Assembly: GCF_002778325.1 (NCBI RefSeq)
Contig: NZ_NESI01000003.1
Span: 124,001 to 188,000, forward strand
Reading direction: 5' to 3'
DNA from: Limnohabitans sp. B9-3
GTDB taxonomy: Bacteria; Pseudomonadota; Gammaproteobacteria; Burkholderiales; Burkholderiaceae_C
Length of the DNA stretch: 64,000 nucleotides
A model generated the notes under the pieces. That model was not told the origin of the DNA, did no database searches, and saw nothing but the letters and a program-made list of their open reading frames with translations. The position numbers were made by a program, and so were the translations under genes. This document shows, piece by piece, positions 45,577 through 53,109 of this stretch (position 1 is the first letter of the stretch; each line of letters opens with the position of its first letter).

Positions 45577-45859
45577 GGGGCGTTAGCTCAGTTGGTTAGA
45601 GCAGAGGACTCATATTTTTCAAATGTGCCTTGCGCGTGGAAACTGCGTAAGGGATGGTGTCAAATTCGGTGAAACCTAAGTGTGGCAACACATACGGCAA
45701 TGCCGAGCGAAGCTTAGTGCGAAAGCACTTTGAACGTGTAGAGACTTGACGGCACCCACCTAACGCGCAAGCTATGGTGAAGGCAAAGTCCAGGGAGTGG
45801 CGAAAGTCACACAAACCGGAATCCTTTGGTCGACAGTTCAAGTCTGTCACGCCCTACCA
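45577..45859 (+). tRNA. tRNA(CAT), probably tRNA-Ile2, interrupted by a group I intron
   Basis: Exon 1 is 45577-45613 (37 nt, ends in anticodon CAT) and exon 2 is 45820-45859 (40 nt with encoded CCA). Spliced, it gives a 77-nt tRNA: acceptor GGGGCGT/ACGCCCT, D-stem GCTC/GAGC, anticodon stem GAGGA/TCCTT with loop CTCATAA, T-stem GACAG/CTGTC and T-loop TTCAAGT. The variable region TGGTC and GTTCAAGTC resemble tRNA-Ile2, whose C34 is changed to lysidine by TilS; elongator tRNA-Met is the alternative. It differs from the native copy by a compensatory T-stem change (G49-C65 instead of C49-G65). With the native gene split, this is the only complete CAT gene of this type in the window. Confidence 0.93.
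45614..45819 (+). ncRNA. Self-splicing group I intron (IC3-like, Azoarcus type)
   Basis: 206 nt inserted after anticodon U36. P1 is a perfect hairpin: exon CAT plus ATTT, loop TTC, AAAT plus guide GTG (45611-45627), with the conserved U-G wobble at the 5' splice site. P2 CCTTGCGC/GCGTAAGG has a GAAA loop. P3 is GGTGTC (45656-45661) with GGCACC (45751-45756). P7 is GACTT (45743-45747) with AAGTC (45786-45790). P9 GTGGC-GAAA-GTCAC precedes the terminal G at 45819. From memory the Azoarcus tRNA-Ile(CAU) intron is 205 nt with near-identical core; its P7 reads GACTA/TAGTC, so the change here is compensatory. No homing endonuclease ORF. Confidence 0.95.
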
Positions 45860-45866
45860 ACTATGA

Positions 45867-45898
45867 AGAGGACTGTGTAAAAGCAGTCCTCTTTTTTT
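45867..45898 (+). terminator. Terminator of the intron-bearing tRNA
   Basis: AGAGGACTG / CAGTCCTCT hairpin with an 8-nt loop and seven T. It is clearly homologous to the native terminator at 55588, showing that the element carries a whole tRNA transcription unit. Confidence 0.88.
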
Positions 45899-45958
45899 AT
45901 TTCGGCACTACACACTTACTTGGTTGCTCTTTTTTTGGTTTGAAATTAAAGTCCATTG

Positions 45959-47377
45959 ATGTCAGCCAAACTTGAAACAACGCACGTAGTCTCAGAAAAC
46001 GAAATCGTCGTTTACCGGCGTGAGCGCAGTTCAATTTGGCAATGCCGCTACAAAGTTGATGGGGTTTGGCAACGAGCCTCAACTAAAGAGCGCAAGTTGA
46101 AGGATGCCAAAGAAGTAGCCAAGACTCTCAGGATTCGTGCAGAAATTCGCAAGCACGACAACCTGCCTGTCATCACACGCAAGTTTAGGGATGTTGCAAA
46201 ACTTGCTATCCAGAGTATGGAGCAGAAGATTGTTAACGGTGATGGCAAAGTCTCGTTTAAAGATTACATACGCATCATCACTGAATACCTGATCCCAATT
46301 CTTGGTAACAGACTCATCACAAATATTGATAGCGCGGCCCTTGATCACTTGGATGCTGAACGCATCAAGATGATGGATAGGGCACCAAGTAAAAGCACGT
46401 TGCTCAGTCAAAACGCCGCGTTGAATTTGGTATTTGATGAAGCTGTGCTGCGTAACTTTTTAACTGAACTCAATCGGCCGAAGCTGGAAGCTAAAGGCAA
46501 GAAAAGCACCCGTCACCCAGCTTTTGAGTTGAATGAACTTCAAGCCGTGCTCAACAACTTTGAAGAATGGATTGAGCGGGCACGCAACGACCACAGCAAA
46601 GAGATGCGCCAAATAATGCGCGACTATGTAGAGATGCTGGTCGATACGGGCGCACGTCCCGGCAAAGAGCTGATGAACGTGAAATGGAAACAGATCAAAT
46701 TTTCGATGGACCCCATTGAGATCGACACAGGAAAGAGCCTTGTCGTGAAGGATGGGCCAAAAGAAAAAATAGTGCTCACCGATCTCCGACGCATTGTTGA
46801 AATGACTGTTTCGGGGAAAACAGGAGCTCGTCAAATCATCGGTCGGTCACCTACGGTCAGAGTGCTGGAGAGAATTGCACGTCGCGTTTATGGCGTGAAG
46901 AATTCAGTCTCTGATCCCTTCAAAGATGTGATTACGCCGAACAATGATGACTATGTGTTGCGAACCAAGTCAAAGAAGCAAGATGTGAGTTCAGCTTTTC
47001 AACATATGTTGGAAAGGTACTTGGAAGAACATAACTTGCTTTATGACCCAATGACCGAAACGAACCGCGTGTTCTACAGTTTCAGGCATACATACGCAAC
47101 GCTGGCATTGACGCACGACAAGGTGCCAATTCACACCCTTGCCAAACAGATGGGCACCAGTGTGCTGATGATCGAGCGTCATTACTCACACTTGAAAGTC
47201 ATACAGGCCGTTGAGCAGTTAAGCGGTGCAGAGACTCGTAAAAGAATTGCCTCTGCGTCAACGGTTGAAGAAATATATCAATCTGCAAAAGTAAAAAATA
47301 ATTCAGACTCAGAAACGAAGATGCCAGCCGCTAAAAAAGCTTTGCTCAAAAAATCTAAAAAACAAAATTTAAATTAG
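45959..47377 (+). CDS. Tyrosine-recombinase integrase of the element
   Basis: 472-residue phage-type integrase. An N-terminal arm-binding-like part is followed by a core-binding helical region (about 75-180). The catalytic domain has Arg233 (DTGARPGKEL), Arg376-His377 (YSFRHTYAT, with Tyr instead of the usual first His), and nucleophile Tyr409 (MIERHYSHL). A Lys-rich tail ends the protein. ATG 45959 is preferred to the TTG at 45956. It faces inward from attL, immediately after the tRNA cassette, as expected for an element using a tRNA target. Confidence 0.93.
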   Translation: MSAKLETTHVVSENEIVVYRRERSSIWQCRYKVDGVWQRASTKERKLKDAKEVAKTLRIRAEIRKHDNLPVITRKFRDVAKLAIQSMEQKIVNGDGKVSFKDYIRIITEYLIPILGNRLITNIDSAALDHLDAERIKMMDRAPSKSTLLSQNAALNLVFDEAVLRNFLTELNRPKLEAKGKKSTRHPAFELNELQAVLNNFEEWIERARNDHSKEMRQIMRDYVEMLVDTGARPGKELMNVKWKQIKFSMDPIEIDTGKSLVVKDGPKEKIVLTDLRRIVEMTVSGKTGARQIIGRSPTVRVLERIARRVYGVKNSVSDPFKDVITPNNDDYVLRTKSKKQDVSSAFQHMLERYLEEHNLLYDPMTETNRVFYSFRHTYATLALTHDKVPIHTLAKQMGTSVLMIERHYSHLKVIQAVEQLSGAETRKRIASASTVEEIYQSAKVKNNSDSETKMPAAKKALLKKSKKQNLN

Positions 47378-47469
47378 CCATCGGTACACCGCCAAAATGG
47401 CAGGACTTCGGTTGCTCATTTGATGTGATGAACTAATACTGTATTACACACAGTAAAGGAATACACACA

Positions 47470-47835
47470 ATGATCACAGAAGATGAATTACTAAAGAATC
47501 TTAAACATTTCACAGGTTCAGATCATTTAGCCAGATTGACCCGAAGGGTATTGTTGACTGAGGGTACGCGATATCTAGCAGAAGCAGCAGAGTGCTTTTG
47601 GTTGCTTGATGTTTACGCATCGCATCTAGCAGCAATTGATAGCGACAAAGAAGGTTTTACTTGTTTGAAGCTTTCTAAAAAGAGTCGCTCAGCTTCGGTT
47701 TTAATTGAAGATGGAAATGGAAGGGTGCTGGCAAAGCAGAATATTGAATATACAGATTTCCCACTAAGTACCATTACTCTTTATGGGTGCTGGGCTGGTG
47801 ATTTTTGGGTTTTGATGCTACCAAGCGAATACTGA
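47470..47835 (+). CDS. DUF6876-like protein
   Basis: 121-residue protein with FTGSDHLARLTRRVLLTEGTRYLAEAAECFWLLD in the N-terminal half and a C-terminal QNIEYTDFPLSTITLYG ... LLPSEY-like ending, the pattern I associate with DUF6876 proteins of plasmids and integrated elements. An AAAGGA site precedes ATG 47470. Function unknown; it lies downstream of the integrase. Confidence 0.7.
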   Translation: MITEDELLKNLKHFTGSDHLARLTRRVLLTEGTRYLAEAAECFWLLDVYASHLAAIDSDKEGFTCLKLSKKSRSASVLIEDGNGRVLAKQNIEYTDFPLSTITLYGCWAGDFWVLMLPSEY

Positions 47836-47864
47836 TCATTAAAGCCATTTATTGGCGTTCTAGA

Positions 47865-47894
47865 AACCTACAAAAGCGCTCCGTAGCGTAGGTT
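47865..47894. repeat. Inverted repeat after the DUF6876 gene
   Basis: AACCTAC and GTAGGTT arms with a 16-nt interior that can pair partly (AGCGCT). It could be a terminator or processing hairpin, but no T run follows. Confidence 0.4.
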
Positions 47895-48074
47895 AAGAAA
47901 GTATTTAAACCGTGTCGCAAACGGAATAGAAAACGACAGCGTATAGGGGAATTTAGCTAATTTCTAAGTTTTCCTGAAATTTCCGTGGTTGTCAGTTTGG
48001 ATTCGTGATCCGTTATTGCAGATGAAATAGGTAAGGTGCCAATTACCGCATAATTAATTTATACCCGTAAGAAT

Positions 48075-48097
48075 GCTCCATCCATATTGGATGGAGC
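48075..48097. terminator. Hairpin downstream of the DUF6641-like gene
   Basis: Perfect 9-bp stem GCTCCATCC / GGATGGAGC with a 5-nt loop, 18 nt past the stop of the leftward gene at 48115. Flanking T content is weak, so function as a terminator is probable but not certain. Confidence 0.6.
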
Positions 48098-48114
48098 TTG
48101 GCGAAGAAATTTTG

Positions 48115-48555
48115 TTATTTCGTGAAGCCAGCCTTTAGCTTTTCGCTTGCTTGGCTGATGGCGTCATCCAGTTCCCCAGCCAGTACGGCAGTTTTAATAA
48201 CGTCCAGTGTCGCAACGAGGTCTTTGTCGCTGGCGAGCTCTACTGCCCACTTGTTCTTTGCCAATTCCAAAACTTTAGTACCGTAGCGAACGCTGAGAGA
48301 CAACTTGCCGTTTTCGCTTGTAAACCACCAACATTTGACACGCTTGGACGTTTCGACTTGCTTGCGTTCACCTGTCTCCCGGTCTGTCACTGTTCGAAAT
48401 TTGATGGGAGCGAACTGGGTGCCTGCTTGATGTGCTTTTGCCAATTCCGCCTGTTCCCATAAACGCTTCACCAGTTTGTTACGGCGTTGCTGTACTTGAG
48501 AAATATTGAATGGTTTTTGAGCTGCTGTCAGCTTGAGAGTTGCTAAGGTTGTCAT
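48115..48555 (-). CDS. DUF6641-like protein
   Basis: 146-residue basic protein with NISQVQQRRNKLVKRLWEQAELAKA, a central RVKCWWFTSENGKLSLSVRYG block and a C-terminal helix region (KTAVLAGELDDAISQASEKLKAGF). This resembles DUF6641, found on plasmids and integrative elements. ATG 48555 has AAAGG 8 nt upstream; ATG 48561 is also in frame. Function unknown; a nucleic-acid role is a guess from its charge. Confidence 0.65.
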   Translation of the reverse strand: MTTLATLKLTAAQKPFNISQVQQRRNKLVKRLWEQAELAKAHQAGTQFAPIKFRTVTDRETGERKQVETSKRVKCWWFTSENGKLSLSVRYGTKVLELAKNKWAVELASDKDLVATLDVIKTAVLAGELDDAISQASEKLKAGFTK

Positions 48556-48699
48556 ATGCATTGCCTTTCAGATGTTGTTAATGCATAGACAAGTATGTTG
48601 TCACCGAGTACGAAAGAGCAACCGAAGTCCGTTCAGTTTGTCGGGTCGTTCTTGAACCGTATCGAAACTACACCTGCACTAGGTAACGTAGATATGCTC

Positions 48700-49263
48700 T
48701 TATGCAGGCTTAGAGGGACTAGAACCTAATAATTGGATAACAGCCTGAAATAAACTGACGACGACAAAACATCCCACAAAGTCCCCAAATGCCATCGCAG
48801 CGCTTTTAGCCCATAGCTCTTGACTCGAAGTCATATTTTCGAGCATAAAAACCAAGTTATTGACTATGCCACTCAACAAACTTGCAGCAACAGAAATAAC
48901 AACTATGTGCCAATACTTCAAATTACGAAGATCACTATGGACGCCTAAAAAATGCATCGCGGCAAGTATTGCTAAGGCATAAGTAATTAAATTTACAAAC
49001 GCCAACAGCACCACCGAGAAAAAAGTGCTGTCAAAATAAAGCCCAGCGCCTAAATAAACGCCCGCAATCCACATTCCCATAAATGCAGGTGTACGGAGTA
49101 CCAAGAGCAATAAAAGCTTAATCCCAGCCGGCAAAAAAAAGAGACTAATGTTCGAAGCGTAAGCTAACCAACTATCGAAAACTGAACTCAAGCGAAAAGC
49201 CAGAATAATGGCAATGCCGGACAGTAGTGCAGTGAAAATTTGTGTGCTGTGTATGTATTTCAT
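48700..49263 (-). CDS. MASE1-like integral membrane protein
   Basis: 187-residue protein with about six hydrophobic helices and no soluble domain. The SNISLFFLPAGIKLLLLLVLR stretch is like the start of MASE1-type sensory membrane domains, but no signalling domain follows. It lies 43 nt downstream of the serine hydrolase in the same direction, so the pair is probably one cargo transcript. Function unknown. Confidence 0.65.
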   Translation of the reverse strand: MKYIHSTQIFTALLSGIAIILAFRLSSVFDSWLAYASNISLFFLPAGIKLLLLLVLRTPAFMGMWIAGVYLGAGLYFDSTFFSVVLLAFVNLITYALAILAAMHFLGVHSDLRNLKYWHIVVISVAASLLSGIVNNLVFMLENMTSSQELWAKSAAMAFGDFVGCFVVVSLFQAVIQLLGSSPSKPA

Positions 49264-49306
49264 AGAAGATTTAATATGGTAATTGTAAGGACTCTCATAT
49301 TAAAAA

Positions 49307-50515
49307 TTAAGGATTTGTGGATTTAATCAAACTTTGAAAGAGTCGCAACGTTCTTAAGCTTCGAATCTTATTTACTCGAATGGGGTCAGCCGTATGAATT
49401 ACAAGTACTGATTTTGAATCTCGATCAACACCGACATATTGGCCGTAAGAGCCATTCATAAAATATCGTCCAGGCTGTTGTCTAAGCCAAAATTGATAGC
49501 CATAACCAGATTGAAATTCCGCCTGATTAAATTTGAACCCTTCAGGCTGACGTTCAACATTGGTAGCTTGATCTATATATTCTGAAGAAAGTACTCTGTT
49601 ACCGTAAATTTCACCCATATTTGCCAACATAACACCTATCTTCGCATAATCCGTTTGCGTTGCATTGAATCCTATATACCCCAATTCATTTCCCTTGCTG
49701 TCAGTTTCCCAGCGTGCATCAAACTCTGCCCCCAGAGGCTCCCATAGTTTTTCCTGTGTGTATTGACAGATGCTCTTTCCAGTTGCACCTCGCAACATCT
49801 CGGCAAGTACAGCAGTTTCTATACTTGCATAATTGAACTTTTTACCTTCTCCAGAACTTTTACGCTGCCATTTTTTCAGCGATTCAGTAATGTCTGATCT
49901 TGAGTTATCTTCCAGCGATAATTCAAAGTCAGTTGCGTCACCTCTTGCAGTATCTGGTTCTGTATAAGGTATGCCAGACGACATACGAAGTAATGAACTA
50001 ATTTTTATTTTGCTATAGCTGGAATCATTAATTCTGTTTGTATATTTCTCAACAGGGTCATCAAGGCTTTTAATAAGCCCTTCGTCAAGTGCAATTCCAA
50101 TCAATATACTAATTATTGATTTGCCTGCTGAAAACGAAGTGAATAAATCATCGGCCCTTCTCTCAAAATTAAAGGTTTCATAGATAATTTTTCCGTCCCT
50201 AACAAAAGTTAGACCCATTACGGAATTTTTCTGGATATGTTCTTTTAATGTGTAATCAAAAATAGCTTCATATTTAACTGCGGATAAATCACGCGCAGCA
50301 ATTGGTAAAGGCTTGGGTTTTGACGACTTAGCAATAACGCAAGTTGGTTTCACATCTTGCATATGGGTGAATAACCCCACTTGGTGGGTGGTACCCCAAA
50401 CAAACGAACTCGGGATTGGGTAGCGCTTGTCTCGATCTTCGTGTTCGATGTAATGGGCGTTCGACAAATTCGCGATTAGCAGGAGCAACAAACCGAAAGA
50501 TTTTTTCATACTCAT
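49307..50515 (-). CDS. Secreted serine hydrolase (beta-lactamase/NylB-like)
   Basis: 402-residue protein with a signal peptide (about 1-20) and a class C beta-lactamase-like fold. The catalytic SxxK is SAGK at 129-132 and the second motif is Tyr229 in NYAS. The spacing and MGLTFVRDGKIIYE start resemble 6-aminohexanoate-dimer hydrolases and related esterases more than true beta-lactamases. It is likely periplasmic. It is cargo of the element, upstream of the membrane protein. The in-frame ATG at 50509 is an equal start candidate. Substrate unknown. Confidence 0.85.
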   Translation of the reverse strand: MSMKKSFGLLLLLIANLSNAHYIEHEDRDKRYPIPSSFVWGTTHQVGLFTHMQDVKPTCVIAKSSKPKPLPIAARDLSAVKYEAIFDYTLKEHIQKNSVMGLTFVRDGKIIYETFNFERRADDLFTSFSAGKSIISILIGIALDEGLIKSLDDPVEKYTNRINDSSYSKIKISSLLRMSSGIPYTEPDTARGDATDFELSLEDNSRSDITESLKKWQRKSSGEGKKFNYASIETAVLAEMLRGATGKSICQYTQEKLWEPLGAEFDARWETDSKGNELGYIGFNATQTDYAKIGVMLANMGEIYGNRVLSSEYIDQATNVERQPEGFKFNQAEFQSGYGYQFWLRQQPGRYFMNGSYGQYVGVDRDSKSVLVIHTADPIRVNKIRSLRTLRLFQSLIKSTNP

Positions 50516-50606
50516 TTTTTAGCTACAAGAGTTGAGTCAGTGTACGTTCTTGAGTCGACTCGCGCAACGAGTATTGATACACCCCTGTACCAAAAGTGCG
50601 AACACT

Positions 50607-50783
50607 TCAAGTCGCGCCAATATTGGCCAAGCTGATCTGAGCCTTCTTCAGCTTCTGCCGCTCTCGTTCCGCTTTAAGATTTTTGGCCGCCGTGTCCTTT
50701 TGTCGCTTGAGTCCGTCAATGCGTGATTGATCAGGTGTTGTCGGTGCGATAGGTTTGACACCCGTAATTTCGTTGATCTTCAT
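50607..50783 (-). CDS. Small charged protein
   Basis: 58-residue protein with a short ordered start (MKINEITGVKPI) and a Lys/Arg/Gln-rich helix (IDGLKRQKDTAAKNLKAERERQKLKKAQ), probably a coiled coil or nucleic-acid binder. A GAGG site lies 8 nt before the ATG. The same type of small protein is known to me from phages. It follows the gene at 50794 closely. Function unknown. Confidence 0.6.
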   Translation of the reverse strand: MKINEITGVKPIAPTTPDQSRIDGLKRQKDTAAKNLKAERERQKLKKAQISLANIGAT

Positions 50784-50793
50784 ACCGTCATCC

Positions 50794-51159
50794 TCAACCA
50801 ATCAGCACGGGTAGTGCTGTGTAGTGATCGCCATCATTGCGCATCTGTACAGCAGCAACGGCTTTGATGATCATTCGTCGCACCGCTATGTTTCCTGAAT
50901 TTATGTGTTGCATTCGATCAGCAATTTCTTCCGTAATTGTGATCAATGCCTGCTTTATCTCACGGCAAGGTGTGTGTGTCTGTTTGTATGTCAGCACCTC
51001 AGCTAGGTGTATGAGTGCATTTGTTGATAGGTCAAGGTTTTGCGCAATGATGCTTCCGTAATAGCCTTCACTTTTTCCGCAATACCTACTAAATCGACGT
51101 ACTGTCATATCTGGAATGGCTTTTTGAGTTAGCTCATATATATCTTTTGTAGATTTCAT
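50794..51159 (-). CDS. Hypothetical helix-turn-helix-like protein (DUF6626-like)
   Basis: 121-residue protein. The MTVRRFSRYCGKSEGYYGSIIAQNLDLSTNALIHLAEVL region reads like a Cro/XRE-type or DUF6626 DNA-binding helix bundle. An AAGGAG site precedes ATG 51159; the longer frame to 51213 covers an operator-like region. Two tandem inverted repeats lie 27 and 54 nt upstream, so it may be an autoregulator of the element. This is tentative. Confidence 0.6.
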   Translation of the reverse strand: MKSTKDIYELTQKAIPDMTVRRFSRYCGKSEGYYGSIIAQNLDLSTNALIHLAEVLTYKQTHTPCREIKQALITITEEIADRMQHINSGNIAVRRMIIKAVAAVQMRNDGDHYTALPVLIG

Positions 51160-51185
51160 ATCTTCTCCTTTGTTTTTATAGTTAG

Positions 51186-51228
51186 AGTTTGCTTGCGCAA
51201 ACTGCGATTTCATTTAGCTAGCGCTAAA
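51186..51228. promoter_or_regulatory. Tandem operator-like inverted repeats
   Basis: AGTTTGC-TTGC-GCAAACT (51186-51203) and TTTAGC-TAGC-GCTAAA (51213-51228), two related 16-18-bp inverted repeats 27 bp apart, upstream of the gene at 51159. They look like binding sites for one dimeric regulator. Confidence 0.5.
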
Positions 51229-51315
51229 CTCATCGCATTCCTTTGTATTTAATTTATTTGAAATGTATAACAAGTTTATGTATTTATTAGATACTCATTT
51301 ACTAGGAAGCGTTAT

Positions 51316-51336
51316 GCCACGCCTAAAAAGCGTGGC
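51316..51336. repeat. GC-rich hairpin in the origin-like region
   Basis: Seven-bp stem GCCACGC / GCGTGGC with a 7-nt loop CTAAAAA, notable in AT-rich surroundings. It could be a nick-site hairpin, single-strand origin or terminator. Confidence 0.4.
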
Positions 51337-52013
51337 CGTACATTTACTGAGGTTTTCATTTACTACATATACACAACCAGTTGTACTGGGAAGGCAGGTT
51401 TTGCGATCTCCTTTTATGTGCGTGTCTTACGCAAGCAACAGAACGCATATGTAGCGCCTTCTGTGCTTTGTGGGATTCTTGCTTAATACAAGTGTGGCTA
51501 CCCACCACTTTTTGATTGAACTTCGATATATTCAATCACAACTATATAAGACATCGCAAACGGTACTGCCACAGAGGGGCGTCGTTTTATAGCATCCTGC
51601 ATTAAAGCAGCAGGGTAGTGCAATGAATCGGCGTAACAAGCTACGCCTTCTTTGCCGTTACACATCAGAACGGATTTAGCAGCACAATTCAATCGGCGTG
51701 CAACCTTTTGAAATTACAGTAATGTAATTTGCATCTTGTTTTGTATAAGATATTTATGCTTATATCTATATTATGCCAATTTACAAGCTGAAAAGCAAGT
51801 TTTTCGGGGGCTGAGTAGTGCAGACTTGATGTAAGCGCTTGTAGGGCTTTTTAATGGGTTTTGCAATGCCAAATTTAATTCCTGATTTTAATATATTGAA
51901 AGATTTGGGCTTTAATATAGCATTTGCAGGCGTAATATATGATTATGCTTGATAATATGTCTGTATTTTGCTATAATATATATTGAAATCCTTGAAAAGA
52001 ATTATTCTTTTTT

Positions 52014-52619
52014 ATGGTGGTATTAAATAAATATATGAGTAAATTACAGGAGCTACAGGACATATGTCAACAAAAGGGCTATGACAAGCTATCAAGCAGG
52101 CAGGTACTTGCAGACTGGTTAGGTAAGGGCTGTACACAGCGCTTTGATATGGGTTTGACGCTGATGCCTAAAAAGGTGCATCACAAGCAGAAATCAGCTC
52201 GCTACGGGATGAAAAAAACGCAGGTACTGCGCCACTTAAACAGCAGTGAGCTTGTCAATGCAAGCAATAGGTTTGTTGAGTTGTTAAACAATATCATATA
52301 TAAGCAAGCACATAAACGCTTCGGCAAGCGTTTAGAAATTGTTATGGTGACAGAGGGGGAACAGGAACTTATTGATTTGCACGTGCATTTTGCAATACTT
52401 AAGCCAGAGACGATGCCCATAAAGCAATTTGTTAGGTCTGTACATCAGGCACTTGAGCTAAGTGGTGACTTTGAAATACACAATCCAAAATATGATGCAG
52501 ATGCTGAAGTTTTGGTTGATAAATACAGATATAAACTCGACTTGATTGACGAGGGTTGGATCACATACATTACAAAAAAACTTGACGGTAAAGATATGAA
52601 AAATCTTTACTTGCCGTAG
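52014..52619 (+). CDS. Probable HUH-type replication initiator
   Basis: 201-residue protein. The segment LDVH-like IDLHVHFAIL has the HUH pattern (His123 and His125) after a beta-strand EIVMVTEGEQ, and WITYITKKL gives a candidate catalytic Tyr185 with nearby Lys188-Lys189. This order and spacing fit rolling-circle Rep or relaxase-like nucleases, including inovirus Gp2 and plasmid Rep types. An AT-rich, possible origin stretch lies just upstream. ATG 52035 (MSKLQEL) is an alternative start; no good ribosome-binding site marks either. The function is inferred from motifs only. Confidence 0.6.
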   Translation: MVVLNKYMSKLQELQDICQQKGYDKLSSRQVLADWLGKGCTQRFDMGLTLMPKKVHHKQKSARYGMKKTQVLRHLNSSELVNASNRFVELLNNIIYKQAHKRFGKRLEIVMVTEGEQELIDLHVHFAILKPETMPIKQFVRSVHQALELSGDFEIHNPKYDADAEVLVDKYRYKLDLIDEGWITYITKKLDGKDMKNLYLP

Positions 52620-53109
52620 TTAAGCATTCCTGTCCTAAGTGACGCTTGCGGTTGATGGTTAAAGCCATAGCAATATGCTTAATGGCGTAGCTATGTCTAA
52701 AACAATCATCAAGCAAGCAATTAAACACACAAACAGTGAAACTCTACTAAAGTAGTAGAGAAAACAGACAAACTGTGTGCAGTACACATCATATTTGAAC
52801 AGCTAAAAAACTATTAAAAAGCACTAGTGCAGAACTGACACGCTAAAACAAGCTACAAGCGCTTAATCACACTCACCGAAGCATTGGATAGCTGACACAG
52901 TGAAAAACAGCGTGTAGGGCATTTAAAGCTTCTGCTCAAATACGCAAGGTTTACGTTCACAAAAAACCATATATAAGTGCAATTTCCTTTGGTTCTGCGC
53001 TAAGTCGTTGAAATTGAAGAGATGTCGGATTGAGAAAAATCGGTTGCTCAAACCGAACCAGTGAAAACATACTGTAGCTCTGTTTTTAATACATTTAGGA
53101 GTTACAGAA
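52620..53109. other. Non-coding region with hairpins between rep and recombinase genes
   Basis: 490 bp with no supported ORF, AT-rich. It contains an 8-bp inverted repeat CTCTACTA/TAGTAGAG (52742-52760) and a GCTTAATGGCGTAGCTATG-like stretch. A non-coding RNA, origin or regulatory leader of the recombinase gene is possible; nothing can be named. Confidence 0.45.

Larger units (their letters stand above)
51160..52013. other. Long non-coding AT-rich region upstream of the rep gene
   Basis: About 850 bp without a supported gene. It holds two operator-like inverted repeats (51186-51228), a GCCACGC/GCGTGGC hairpin (51316-51336), and from about 51720 a very AT-rich stretch with repeated ATATA and TAATATA steps ending in TATAAT before the rep gene. 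The composition and position suggest a replication origin or promoter complex. Small ORFs here (63-64 codons) have no convincing start or composition. Confidence 0.55.

Noticed and set aside
48700..49263. Membrane protein as a full MASE1 sensor
   Set aside because: No histidine kinase, GGDEF or other output domain follows, so only a membrane-domain resemblance can be claimed.
51263..51692. Two small open frames (63 and 64 codons) in the AT-rich region
   Set aside because: No ribosome-binding sites, no domain character, and they cover hairpin and intergenic sequence.
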